From positions 1-64,000 of the forward strand of contig NZ_JBGMWH010000001.1 of assembly GCF_041514305.1 (NCBI RefSeq): a stretch of DNA of 64,000 nt. The letters are read 5' to 3'. This DNA comes from Salinarimonas chemoclinalis. GTDB lineage: Bacteria > Pseudomonadota > Alphaproteobacteria > Rhizobiales > Beijerinckiaceae. Below the pieces are notes generated by a model. That model had not been told where the DNA came from. It saw only the letters and a list, made by a program, of their open reading frames with translations, and ran no database searches. Below, one piece after another: positions 12,683 through 21,700 of the stretch. Made by a program: the position numbers and the translations under genes. The number at the start of each line of letters is the position of its first letter. The first letter of the stretch is position 1.

Positions 12683-12686
<4 letters not shown>
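11232..12686 (+). CDS. Membrane sensor histidine kinase (NtrB-like)
   Basis: A 484-aa kinase with two membrane segments (about 10-32 and 175-196) enclosing a periplasmic region of about 140 residues. HisKA follows with H269 in GLAHEVRNPLAG, then HATPase_c (N-box LNLLLNACKAS, G1 DSGQGMP, G2 GKGLGLWMVSRL). It lies 34 bp after the MoeB-like gene and is coupled by GTGA to the sigma-54 activator that follows, which must be its partner. The periplasmic sensor domain has no family I recognise, so the signal is unknown. Confidence 0.92.
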
Positions 12687-14053
<1,367 letters not shown>

Positions 14054-14092
14054 GGGGCTCTCGACCGTCCGCTTCCTCCCCGGAGGGGAGGA

Positions 14093-14197
14093 GTCCGCGC
14101 TCGCGCGGACGGTGGGGCCGTTCGCGTGCCTCGGTGAGCCGGCCCGCCGCCCTCCCCACCCTCCGGCCTTCGGCCGTCGTCCTCCCCTGCGGGGAGG
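14093..14197. terminator. Cluster of hairpins between convergent genes
   Basis: Three strong stem-loops lie between the NtrC-like gene and cimA, which converge: GTCCGCGC/GCGCGGAC at 14093-14110, CGGCC/GGCCG at 14164-14176 and CCTCCCC/GGGGAGG at 14181-14197. There is no T-tract, as is usual in such GC-rich genomes. They may act as a bidirectional terminator or belong to a REP-like repeat. Confidence 0.5.
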
Positions 14198-14221
14198 CGG
14201 CGGCCGGTACGTCTCATCCGC

Positions 14222-15814
14222 TCACGCCGTCGCCCCGGCCTTCAACAGCGTGTAGTCGATGGCGTCCGTCAGCGCCTCGAACGAGGCGTCGATGATGTTG
14301 GGCGAGACGCCCACCGTGGTGAAGCGGTTGCCCTCGCCGTCGCGGAACTCCACCAGCACGCGGGTGGCGGCGTCGGTGCCGCCCTGGAAGATGCGCACCT
14401 TGAAGTCGATGAGCTCGAGGTGCTCGATCAGCTCCTGGTAGCGGCCGAGATCCTTGCGGAGCGCCACGTCGAGGGCGTTGACCGGGCCGTTGCCCTCCGC
14501 CGCCGAGATCCGCGTCTCCCCGCCCACCCGCACCTTTACGATGGCCTCCGCCACGGTCGTGAGCTGGCCCCGCGCGTTCCAGCGCCGCTCGACGTTGACC
14601 GAGTAGCGCTCGACGTCGAAATAGTCCGGCACCTCGCCCATCACCCGTTTCACGAGGAGGTAGAACGACGCGTCCGCGCCCTCGTAGGCGTAGCCGAGCG
14701 ATTCCTTCTCCTTGAGGATGGTGAGCATGCGGGTGAGCCGCGGGTCGTCCTTCTCGAGGTCGAGGCCCAGCCGCTCGAGCTCCGCGCGCAGGTTGGACTT
14801 GCCGCCCTGGTCGGAGACCAGCACGCGGCGCAGGTTGCCGACCGCGTCGGGCGCGACGTGCTCGTAGGTCTTCGGGTCCTTGAGCACGGCGGAGGCGTGG
14901 ATGCCCGCCTTCGTGGCGAAGGCGCTCGCGCCCACGTACGGCGCGTGGCGGTTGGGCTGGCGATTGAGCAATTCGTCGATGGCGCGCGAAACCGGGGTGA
15001 GGCGCGCCAGCGCGTCGGGCGACACGCCGGTGGCGTAGCGCTCGGCGAAATGCGGCTTCAAGGCGAGCGTGCCGATCAGCGTGACGAGGTTGGCATTGCC
15101 GCAGCGCTCGCCGAGCCCGTTGAGCGTGCCCTGGATCTGGCGCGCGCCCGCCTCGATCGCCGCGAGCGAGTTGGCGACGGCGCAGCCGCAATCGTCGTGG
15201 GCGTGGATGCCGAGCCGGTCCCCCGGCACGACCTCGCACACGCGGGACACGATCCGTGCGACCTCGGCGGGAAGCGTGCCGCCGTTCGTGTCGCACAGCA
15301 CCACCCAGCGCGCGCCGGCCTCGTACGCCGTGCGGGCGCAGGCCAGTGCGTAGTCGGGGTTCGCCTTGTAGCCGTCGAAGAAGTGCTCGCAATCGACCAT
15401 CGCCTCGCGCCCGCGGGCGACCGCCGCCTGCACGCTCTCGCGGATCGAGGCGAGGTTCTCCTCGGGCTCGATCTCGAGGGCCACGCGCACGTGGTAGTCC
15501 CAGGCCTTGGCGACGAAGCAGATCGCGTCGGCGTCCGCATCGAGGAGCGCCGCGAGGCCGGGGTCGTTCGCCGCCGAGCGGCCGGCGCGCTTGGTCATGC
15601 CGAAGGCGGTGAAGCGGGCGCGCTCGGTGCGCTTCTCGCGGAAGAGCTCGGTGTCGAGCGGATTCGCGCCCGGGTAGCCGCCCTCCACGTAGTCGACACC
15701 GAGCGCGTCGAGGTGGCGGGCCACCGCGATCTTGTCGGCCAGCGAGAAGTCGACGCCGGTCGTCTGCGCGCCGTCGCGCAGCGTCGTGTCGAACAGGTGG
15801 ATGCGCGCGCTCAT
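14222..15814 (-). CDS. cimA: (R)-citramalate synthase
   Basis: A 530-aa enzyme of the HMGL/isopropylmalate synthase family, condensing acetyl-CoA with pyruvate to citramalate for isoleucine synthesis by the threonine-independent route. Motifs: LFDTTLRDGAQTTGVDFSLADK at the N-terminus, metal-binding HAHDDCGCAVANSLAA, GLGERCGNANL, and a C-terminal LeuA allosteric domain (about 400-525). The spacing TTGVDFS and the length fit the CimA type rather than LeuA or NifV, although substrate cannot be proved by eye. The ATG overlaps the stop of the GNAT gene (ATGA). Confidence 0.88.
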   Translation of the reverse strand: MSARIHLFDTTLRDGAQTTGVDFSLADKIAVARHLDALGVDYVEGGYPGANPLDTELFREKRTERARFTAFGMTKRAGRSAANDPGLAALLDADADAICFVAKAWDYHVRVALEIEPEENLASIRESVQAAVARGREAMVDCEHFFDGYKANPDYALACARTAYEAGARWVVLCDTNGGTLPAEVARIVSRVCEVVPGDRLGIHAHDDCGCAVANSLAAIEAGARQIQGTLNGLGERCGNANLVTLIGTLALKPHFAERYATGVSPDALARLTPVSRAIDELLNRQPNRHAPYVGASAFATKAGIHASAVLKDPKTYEHVAPDAVGNLRRVLVSDQGGKSNLRAELERLGLDLEKDDPRLTRMLTILKEKESLGYAYEGADASFYLLVKRVMGEVPDYFDVERYSVNVERRWNARGQLTTVAEAIVKVRVGGETRISAAEGNGPVNALDVALRKDLGRYQELIEHLELIDFKVRIFQGGTDAATRVLVEFRDGEGNRFTTVGVSPNIIDASFEALTDAIDYTLLKAGATA

Positions 15815-16323
15815 GACGGTTTTCCTCCGCCGCCGCCGGGCGGCTCGATCGCCTTCGTCATCGTAGTGTTGGCGAGCCACTGGCCCGCGCGGTGGACGGT
15901 GTTGCGCTGCTGCGCCTCGAAGCCGCGATCCATGAAGAAGGGCAGGGCCGTATCCGAGGCCTGGACCGTGAGCACCTTCGTGCCCCGCGCGCCGGCGAGC
16001 GTCTCGATCGCGTCGGCGAGCGTGGTGGCGACGCCGCGCCCGGCCATGTCGGGGGCGACGTAGAGCATGTCGAGCGTCTCGTTGCCGACGAGCGATGCGA
16101 AGCCGACGACCTCGCCCTCGTCGGTCGCGACGATCGTGAGCGCCTTCGTCAGCCGCGCGCCGAAGCCCTCGAAATCGTCCGCGAGCGACGCCCACGCCTC
16201 CTGCTGGCCGGGATCGTAGTCCTCCCCCGTCAGCGCCTCGATCGCGTCGCGGAAGATCTGGGCGCAGACGGGGACGTCTGTGGGGAGCAGCGGGCGCAGG
16301 GCGACGGGGGGGCGGCGGGTCAT
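15811..16323 (-). CDS. GNAT-family N-acetyltransferase
   Basis: A 170-aa GNAT acetyltransferase. The acetyl-CoA binding region is DMLYVAPDMAGRGVATTLAD, with a following strand VLTVQASDTALPFFMDRGF as in the YafP/ElaA-like group. The start MTRRPPVALRPLLPTDVP was chosen because it matches the family start. It ends inside the cimA start codon, so the two are co-transcribed. The substrate is unknown. A large inverted repeat lies just upstream. Confidence 0.82.
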   Translation of the reverse strand: MTRRPPVALRPLLPTDVPVCAQIFRDAIEALTGEDYDPGQQEAWASLADDFEGFGARLTKALTIVATDEGEVVGFASLVGNETLDMLYVAPDMAGRGVATTLADAIETLAGARGTKVLTVQASDTALPFFMDRGFEAQQRNTVHRAGQWLANTTMTKAIEPPGGGGGKPS

Positions 16324-16358
16324 GAGGTGCTCCGGCCGCCGAAGGCCGCGACGCGGTT

Positions 16359-16524
16359 CCCCTCTCCCTCGTGGAGAGGGGCTAGGGGTGTGGGGCGTCG
16401 GGCGAGGGGACCCGCTGATTGGAGTTCGCACATGGTCTGTGCAGGGCTGCATCGACCGCTCCCGAATTCTGCACGCCCCACACCCCCGGCCCCTCTCCGG
16501 GAGAACGCTCTCTCGGGAGAGGGG
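16359..16524. repeat. 166-bp inverted-repeat element upstream of the GNAT gene
   Basis: The element has nested symmetry. Perfect 14-bp arms GGGGTGTGGGGCGT (16385-16398) and ACGCCCCACACCCC (16473-16486) flank a 74-bp centre. Each arm is bordered by its own hairpin of the CCCCTCTCC/GGAGAGGGG type (16359-16381 and 16490-16524). It lies between cysS and the GNAT gene and codes for nothing. The design resembles a small dispersed intergenic repeat or MITE-like unit. Confidence 0.75.
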
Positions 16525-16549
16525 AGAGCCGGCATCGGCGTCGCGCCTT

Positions 16550-18016
16550 TCATCGCGAGACCTCCCACGTCGTCCCCTCCTTCGAATCCTTCACCGTCAC
16601 GCCCATGCCGGCCAGCACGTCGCGCAGGCGGTCGCTCTCGGCCCAGTTTCTCGCCGCGCGGGCGGCGGTGCGCTCGGCGACGAGGGCTTCGACCGCGGCG
16701 ACGTCGATCCCCTCGGCCGAGCGGGCGAGGGCGGCGGGCTCGCCCGAGAAGCCCATCAGCGCGAGCGCGGCACGGCGCTGCGTCGGGGCGGCGTGGTGGA
16801 GCGCGGCGATCGCGGCCGGCGTGTTGAGGTCGTCGGCGAGCGCCGCGAGCACGGCGGTGTCGGCCGCGCCCGCCGGCCCGTCGAGATCGGCGTACCAGCG
16901 CGCGAGATTGCGCTCCGCCTCCTCCAACCCCCGCACCGTCCAGTCGATCGGCTGGCGGTAGTGCGTCTTGAGCATGGCGAGGCGCGCCACCTCGCCCGGC
17001 CAGTCCTTCAGGACGTCGGCGATGGTGACGAAGTTGCCGAGCGACTTCGACATCTTCTCCCCCTCGACCTGGAGGAAGCCGTTGTGCATCCACACGTTGG
17101 CCATGCGGGGGATGCCGAAGGCGCAGCAGGTCTGGGCGATCTCGTTCTCGTGGTGGGGGAAGACGAGGTCGATGCCGCCGCCGTGGATGTCGAAGGTCTC
17201 GGCCTCGGCATCCGTGCAGGCGAGGCGCCCGGCGAAGGGGACGACGAGGTGCTTCCACGCCATGGCCGAGCACTCTATGTGCCAGCCCGGGCGCCCGAGC
17301 CCGTCGATCCCCGCCGGGGAGGGCCAGCCGGGCTCCCCCGCCGACGAGGGCTTCCAGAGCACGAAGTCCATCTCGTCGCGCTTGTAGGCGGCGACGTCGA
17401 CGCGTGCGCCGGCGACCATCTCGTCGAGCGAGCGACGCGCCAGCGAGCCGTAGGCCGGCACGCCCGCGATCCGGCCCATGGCGGAGACCGAGAACAGCAC
17501 GTGCCCGTCCGCCACGTAGGCGACGCCCCGCGCCACCAGCCGCTCGATGATCTCCCGCATCTCGGCGATGTGCTCGGTCGCCCGCGGCTCGACCGTCGGC
17601 GGCAGGTTGCCGAGCGCGGCGACGGCGGCCTCGAAGCGCGCGTGCGTGCCCTCGGTGACGCGCCGGATCGCCTCGTTGAGCGGCAGGTCGGGGTAATCCC
17701 GTGCCGCGCGGGCGTTGATCTTGTCGTCGACGTCCGTGATGTTGCGGACGTAGGTGACCGCGTCGGCTCCGTAGACGTGCCGCAGGAGGCGGAAGAGCAC
17801 GTCGAATACGATGACAGGGCGCGCATTGCCGATGTGGGCGTCGTCGTAGACGGTGGGGCCGCAGACGTACATGCGCACCCGCGCCGGGTCGATCGGCGCG
17901 AAGGGTTCCTTGGCGTGCGTGCGCGTATCGTACAGGACGAGCCGCGTCCCGGCGCCCTCCGCCGGCCTCTCGTCCCTCGCGTGTCCCGCCGTGCCGGCGA
18001 GGCGCTGATCACCCAT
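16550..18016 (-). CDS. cysS: Cysteinyl-tRNA synthetase
   Basis: A 488-aa class I synthetase charging tRNA-Cys. Signature HIGN at 61-64 (VCGPTVYDDAHIGNARP) with zinc ligand C52, further zinc-site residues in GWHIECSAMA and HHENEIAQT, and KMSKS in EGEKMSKSLGNFV. The C-terminal helical region is shorter than in E. coli but typical for the group. The N-terminus carries about 24 extra residues before the conserved TRLVLYDT. The ATG has GGAGGA 7 nt upstream. It is a single gene. Confidence 0.96.
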   Translation of the reverse strand: MGDQRLAGTAGHARDERPAEGAGTRLVLYDTRTHAKEPFAPIDPARVRMYVCGPTVYDDAHIGNARPVIVFDVLFRLLRHVYGADAVTYVRNITDVDDKINARAARDYPDLPLNEAIRRVTEGTHARFEAAVAALGNLPPTVEPRATEHIAEMREIIERLVARGVAYVADGHVLFSVSAMGRIAGVPAYGSLARRSLDEMVAGARVDVAAYKRDEMDFVLWKPSSAGEPGWPSPAGIDGLGRPGWHIECSAMAWKHLVVPFAGRLACTDAEAETFDIHGGGIDLVFPHHENEIAQTCCAFGIPRMANVWMHNGFLQVEGEKMSKSLGNFVTIADVLKDWPGEVARLAMLKTHYRQPIDWTVRGLEEAERNLARWYADLDGPAGAADTAVLAALADDLNTPAAIAALHHAAPTQRRAALALMGFSGEPAALARSAEGIDVAAVEALVAERTAARAARNWAESDRLRDVLAGMGVTVKDSKEGTTWEVSR

Positions 18017-18290
18017 GCGACGTCCTCCGGTGCCCGCCGGCTCGAGGAGATGTCGACCTGTCGTGAGGACGTGACGGCTCCGGCCAGCGGGTCAGCGCTA
18101 GCGACAAATGGAAATGGCGATGGCGTGCGCCGTCTGCATGAAACCTGATTGCCTTTTTCGGCGAATTCAGTCAAGACGCCGCCGCGCACGTGGAGGCGGA
18201 ACCCGGCGGCGGGGCATCGCTTAACGAAACGCAAACCCGGCCGCGTCAATCTGCGGCATCGCCCCGCCTTCGGATCGAGAGTCTCGTCAC

Positions 18291-18572
18291 ATGCGTCGCG
18301 TGCTCGCCCTCACCGCGTTCATGGCGCTCGGCGCCGCCCTCTCCGTGTCCTTCATGCTGGTGCCGACCGAGGCCTCCCGCGCCGCCGCGGAGACGGGCGA
18401 CTTCGTCATCCCGGCCGCCGAGGGCTACGGCGCGACGAACTGCCTCGCGAGTGGCGAGGCCTGCGGCGCGGTGATCGCGCGGTCCTGGTGCAACGCCCAC
18501 GGCTTCGCCGAGGTCGTGCGCTTCGGCGCGCAGGCCGAAACCGGCGCGCTGGCGATCTCCTGCGCCCGCTGA
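18291..18572 (+). CDS. Small exported protein of unknown function
   Basis: A 93-aa protein with an N-terminal signal peptide (RR, then ALTAFMALGAALSVSFML, cleavage probably near AAAETGD). The mature part of about 58 residues contains four cysteines (NCLASGEACG, RSWCNAHGF, and Cys three from the end), so it probably folds with two disulfides in the periplasm. No family is recognised. A strong hairpin 45 bp downstream looks like its terminator. The 274 bp upstream, back to cysS, hold no other gene. Confidence 0.65.
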   Translation: MRRVLALTAFMALGAALSVSFMLVPTEASRAAAETGDFVIPAAEGYGATNCLASGEACGAVIARSWCNAHGFAEVVRFGAQAETGALAISCAR

Positions 18573-18616
18573 AGGCGCGCGACGCGGACGATCTCTTCCT
18601 CGGGCCGACGAGAAGA

Positions 18617-18644
18617 GGGCGCGGCCGCTTTCGCGACCGCGCCC
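18617..18644 (+). terminator. Hairpin after the small exported protein
   Basis: An 8-bp perfect GC stem GGGCGCGG/CCGCGCCC with a 12-nt loop, placed 45 bp after the stop at 18572. There is no T-run. It sits in the 363-bp gap 18573-18935, which otherwise holds only the promoter at 18810-18834. Confidence 0.55.
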
Positions 18645-18809
18645 CAGGTGCCGGCCCGTGGGGGCAGATAGAGCCGGTTGCCTAGCGAACGCCGCTCGCC
18701 GAAAGCGGTTCCGGCGCCTCGACCTCTTTTTTCGCGACCATCCCGCCCGCTTTCGCGCCGGGTCCCCGGACCGCGCCGCGGACGCAGGCATCGCCGCGGG
18801 GCGCCCATA

Positions 18810-18834
18810 GGAACCCCGCGACCGCGGGGCCGTT
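18810..18834 (+). promoter_or_regulatory. EcfG-type promoter GGAAC-N16-CGTT
   Basis: GGAAC at 18810-18814 and CGTT at 18831-18834, exactly 16 bp apart. This is the published consensus of alphaproteobacterial general-stress promoters. It is 101 bp upstream of the ATG at 18936, on the right strand, in an intergenic gap. Confidence 0.65.
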
Positions 18835-18935
18835 CGCTCGGCATATCCGCGCGTGTGGGCGACCGGACGACAGGGTCGCCGCGCATCGTATCGACACGAG
18901 GCTTTCCACGGCCGCCGCAGACGGGGCGTTTCGCG

Positions 18936-19469
18936 ATGACGACCGACACGAGCAGGATCGCCGTACTCCTGAGTCCGAAGACGACGCTCGTCGTCGACAT
19001 CTTCCGCTCGCTCGGCGACTTCGAGGCGTCGTACGACGTGGGCGCCATCGACGCGCTGGAGTACCGGCTCACCGCCGCGACCGACGGGCAGACCGCCCGC
19101 GCCGTCGTGTCGGACGCGCTGCTGCTCGGCTTCTCGCTGCGCAACCAGCGCACGCAGGCGCGGATGCCGCAGCCCGCTTGGGACATGAACATGATCGGCG
19201 CCCGGCGCGCGAGCACGGACGAATGCGCCGTGCTCGGCCTGGTCGCCGCGAGCAAGGCCGGCGAGACGGCGCTCGCGAGCCGATGCGCGCGCCGCCTCGC
19301 CGTCGCCCTCGACAAGACGGTGTCGTCGCTGGCGCGCGACATGGGAGCGCGGCTGGAGGCGGCGGGCATGCGCATCGAGAGCCGCGACTGGGCGCCGCTC
19401 GTCAACCAGCGCCCGACGCCGACCTCGGACGACGGGTCGGGCGGGCGCCGCAGCGCGGCGCGCTCCTGA
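18936..19469 (+). CDS. Unknown 177-aa protein, likely EcfG-controlled
   Basis: No family recognised. The protein is soluble and mostly helical, with a central stretch ALEYRLTAATDGQTARAVVSD followed by an Ala-rich region holding paired Cys (TDECAVLG, SRCARRL) and a Gly/Ser/Arg-rich tail. The ATG at 18936 was chosen because an EcfG-type promoter lies 101 bp upstream and the frame is poor in features before it. A terminator-like hairpin follows at 19548. Grouping with a KGG stress protein and another EcfG-like promoter suggests a stress role (inference). Confidence 0.6.
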   Translation: MTTDTSRIAVLLSPKTTLVVDIFRSLGDFEASYDVGAIDALEYRLTAATDGQTARAVVSDALLLGFSLRNQRTQARMPQPAWDMNMIGARRASTDECAVLGLVAASKAGETALASRCARRLAVALDKTVSSLARDMGARLEAAGMRIESRDWAPLVNQRPTPTSDDGSGGRRSAARS

Positions 19470-19547
19470 ACGCGCGAAAACGGCCCGCGGCGCGCGCCGG
19501 GGCCGGGCTGGTCGTTCGAACCGGAGAAACAGCACGCGCGGAAGAAC

Positions 19548-19567
19548 GGGCCGCCTCGCGGCGGCCC
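19548..19567. terminator. Bidirectional hairpin terminator
   Basis: Perfect 8-bp stem GGGCCGCC/GGCGGCCC with TCGC loop, followed on the plus strand by TTCCTCGTT. It lies between the convergent 177-aa gene and KGG gene and could serve both. Confidence 0.65.
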
Positions 19568-19592
19568 TTCCTCGTTCGCGCGGGATGCGGCC

Positions 19593-19790
19593 TCACGCCG
19601 TCTCGGCGGGCCGCTGGACCGTGGAGGACTGGCCTCCCTTCCGCCCCGCTTCCGACGCGAGCTCCCGGTTCTGCGAGAAGGAGCGCTTGGAGGCCGGCAC
19701 GCTCTGGCCGCCCTTGCTCGCGATCTCTCTCTGCTTCTCCGGGCTCATCGACGCGAAGCCGCGCTTCGACGCAGACTTGCCAACCGCCAT
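19593..19790 (-). CDS. KGG-motif stress-induced protein
   Basis: A 65-aa hydrophilic protein with the general-stress KGG repeats (RGFASMSPEKQREIASKGGQ, then EAGRKGGQS), as in YciG-like and con-10 proteins induced by starvation, salt or desiccation. GGAGG precedes the ATG by 6 nt. An EcfG-like promoter lies 37-61 bp upstream of the ATG, consistent with general-stress control. The molecular function of KGG proteins is not established. Confidence 0.88.
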   Translation of the reverse strand: MAVGKSASKRGFASMSPEKQREIASKGGQSVPASKRSFSQNRELASEAGRKGGQSSTVQRPAETA

Positions 19791-19826
19791 GTTCGCCTCC
19801 TCGGGCCTCTGCTTGCACGGCTTCTC

Positions 19827-19851
19827 AACCGACAGGCTGGGCCGGGGTTCC
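19827..19851 (-). promoter_or_regulatory. EcfG-like promoter of the KGG gene
   Basis: On the minus strand GGAAC (19851-19847) is followed after 16 bp by GGTT (19830-19827), one mismatch from the CGTT consensus. It is 37 bp from the KGG start codon. Presence before a known stress-protein family supports it. Confidence 0.6.
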
Positions 19852-19939
19852 CGATCCGGAGAACTGCTCTAGGTTCGCTTGGCCTTGCCGGGGATGGGGG
19901 CGGAGCGTGGGCGGTGTCCCGCTGCGACCTCGCGGCGGC

Positions 19940-19965
19940 GGAACCGGGTGCGTGATGGGCACGTT
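19940..19965 (+). promoter_or_regulatory. EcfG-type promoter GGAAC-N17-CGTT
   Basis: GGAAC at 19940-19944 and CGTT at 19962-19965 with a 17-bp spacer, a full consensus match. It reads toward the lipoprotein gene at 20032, divergent from the KGG promoter 90 bp away. Confidence 0.68.
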
Positions 19966-20031
19966 TCCGAAGCTCGCGAACGCGCGCGTGTCGACGTGCG
20001 CACCCATCGAAACTCGCAGGAGTTCCCCCCG

Positions 20032-20268
20032 ATGACGTTCGGATCGACGGCTCTCGTCATGCCCATCCGTCCCCACGTGCGCCGCCTCGCCCCGTTCGCC
20101 GCCGCCGGACTCCTCGCGGCCACGCTCGGCGCCTGCTCGCCCTACGGCCGGGATGCGACGGGCGCCGTCGTCGGCGGCGCCGCGGCGGCCGGCGTGGCCC
20201 CGGCCCCGCGCGGGGAGGTCGTGTGCGAGTTCGACCCGCTCTACGGCCGGGACGTCTGCTACCGCTAG
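20032..20268 (+). CDS. Small lipoprotein
   Basis: A 78-aa protein with a lipoprotein signal: arginine-containing start, hydrophobic FAAAGLLAATLGAC with lipobox LGAC, and Cys35 as the predicted lipidated residue. The mature part has a Gly/Ala stretch (GAVVGGAAAAG, glycine-zipper-like) and two Cys near the end (EVVCEF, DVCYR). AGGAG lies about 9 nt before the chosen ATG; MPIRPH at 20059 is a second option. It is led by an EcfG-type promoter, so it is probably an envelope stress gene. No named family. Confidence 0.7.
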   Translation: MTFGSTALVMPIRPHVRRLAPFAAAGLLAATLGACSPYGRDATGAVVGGAAAAGVAPAPRGEVVCEFDPLYGRDVCYR

Positions 20269-20277
20269 GAGCGTGCG

Positions 20278-20484
20278 ATGACCAACAAGGACATGGTCAA
20301 GTCGGTCGACCCCGCCAAGGCGAAGTCGCCCGGCCCGGATCGGGCGCTTGCGGAGCGGGAGGCGACCGAGCCGCGCGAGGGGCTCGCCACCGAGCAGTTC
20401 CCGCAGGACACGGATCCGCAGGATTCCAACCAGCTCGAGCCGATGATCAACGCCCGCGGCAAGGCGGGCCTCAAGCGCGGGTGA
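20278..20484 (+). CDS. Small hydrophilic protein of unknown function
   Basis: A 68-aa charged, Pro-rich protein without a signal peptide, starting 9 bp after the lipoprotein gene and likely in the same EcfG-driven transcript. The composition (Asp, Glu, Lys, Pro, Gln; no Cys) resembles disordered stress proteins. The ribosome site TAGGAG is present. Its last 14 bases overlap the convergent MFS gene. No family is recognised. Confidence 0.6.
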   Translation: MTNKDMVKSVDPAKAKSPGPDRALAEREATEPREGLATEQFPQDTDPQDSNQLEPMINARGKAGLKRG

Positions 20485-21700
20485 GCCGCCCCGCCTCGAT
20501 CCGCCGCGCCGCGACCGCCGCGGCGAAGCCCACCACGGTCGCTCCGAGCATCACCACGACGAGCGCCGGCGGCCAGCGCGTGACGAGGTCGCCGACGACG
20601 AGCGCCGCGAGCGCGCCGGTGCCGAGCTGCGCCGAGCCGGCGAGCCCCGCCGCCGTCCCCGCGAGATCCGGCCGCACCGAGAGCGCGGCGGCGGTGGCGC
20701 TCGGTATCGACAGCCCGTTCGCCACCGCGTTGAGGGTGAGCGGCAGGAACAGCGCGGCCGGCGTCCAGGGCACCCCGAGCGGCGGGCCGGCCAGCGCGAA
20801 GGCGAGGGCGAGCGCGGTCGAGAGGACCGAGCAGAACGTTCCCACGAGGATCATCCGATCCGTGCCGATGCGCCTGCCGTAGCGCCCGGTGAGGAAGTTG
20901 CCCGCCATGTAGCCGCCGGCGCTGAGGATGAAATACGCGCCGTAGACGTCCGCGGAGCGGCCCATGGTCTCCACGACGACGTAGGGCGCGCCGGCGATGA
21001 AGCCGAAGAACGCCGCTGACGTGAAGGCGAGCGCGAAGGTGTGGGCCAGGAACAGCCGGTCGGCGAGGAGCCGCGGGAAGCCCCGCAGCGTCGTCACGAT
21101 CGAGGAGGAGGCGGTGCGCGGCGCCGTCTCGCCGAGCAGAAGCACGATCGCGACCCCTACACCCGCCGCCAGGATCGCGGTCGCCACGAAGATCGCCCGC
21201 CAGCCGAAACGCTCGTCGAGGAAGCCGCCGAAGAGCGGGGCGACCATCGGCGAGACCACCATCGCCATGGTGATGTAGCCGATCAGGCTCGCGCTCTCGT
21301 CCTTCGATGCGGTGTCGCGCACGACCGCGCGGGCGAGCGCGAAGCAGGTGCCGCCGCCCGCCGCCTGGATGGCGCGCGCCAGGATCAGCGTCTCGATGCC
21401 CGTCGCGACCGCGCCCATGATCGAGCCGACGAGGAACAGCGCCGCGCCGGCGAGGATGCAGGGGCGCCGGCCGATCCGGTCCGAGATCGGGCCGACGAAG
21501 AGCTGCGTCGCCGCGACCGCGACGAGGTAGATCGTCAGCGTCAGCTGGACGGTGGCGTAGTCCACCGAAAGCGCTCGCGACAGGCCCGGCGTCGCCGGGG
21601 CCAGCACGTTGAGCGCGAACGGCTGGAGCGCCGAAATCGCGACGAGGATCGCGAGCGGCGGGCGTCGGGGATGCGACGTCGCGTGCGTCCGCGGCCTCAT
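20471..21700 (-). CDS. MFS drug-efflux transporter, Bcr/CflA type
   Basis: A 409-aa major facilitator with 12 predicted membrane segments. Motif A between TM2 and TM3 reads VGPISDRIGRRPCILAGA, and the N-terminal half contains ATPGLSRAL...VQLTLTIYLVAVAATQL, the pattern of the Bcr/CflA drug:proton antiporter subfamily. The substrate is unknown. The ATG overlaps the TGA of the EamA transporter upstream, so the two form an operon. Confidence 0.88.
   Translation of the reverse strand: MRPRTHATSHPRRPPLAILVAISALQPFALNVLAPATPGLSRALSVDYATVQLTLTIYLVAVAATQLFVGPISDRIGRRPCILAGAALFLVGSIMGAVATGIETLILARAIQAAGGGTCFALARAVVRDTASKDESASLIGYITMAMVVSPMVAPLFGGFLDERFGWRAIFVATAILAAGVGVAIVLLLGETAPRTASSSIVTTLRGFPRLLADRLFLAHTFALAFTSAAFFGFIAGAPYVVVETMGRSADVYGAYFILSAGGYMAGNFLTGRYGRRIGTDRMILVGTFCSVLSTALALAFALAGPPLGVPWTPAALFLPLTLNAVANGLSIPSATAAALSVRPDLAGTAAGLAGSAQLGTGALAALVVGDLVTRWPPALVVVMLGATVVGFAAAVAARRIEAGRLTRA

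Noticed and set aside
14054..14221. A CRISPR or other direct-repeat array in the hairpin-rich gap
   Set aside because: The hairpins differ in sequence and spacing; no repeated unit with spacers is seen here or elsewhere in the window.
18193..18220. GGAAC upstream of the 93-aa exported protein
   Set aside because: The sequence 16-17 bp after it is GCTT/CTTA, two or more mismatches from CGTT, so not listed as a promoter.
18682..18909. 75-aa minus-strand reading frame in the gap before the 177-aa gene
   Set aside because: No ribosome site, low-complexity Arg/Gly/Ala content and overlap with the EcfG promoter; more likely a chance frame in GC-rich DNA.
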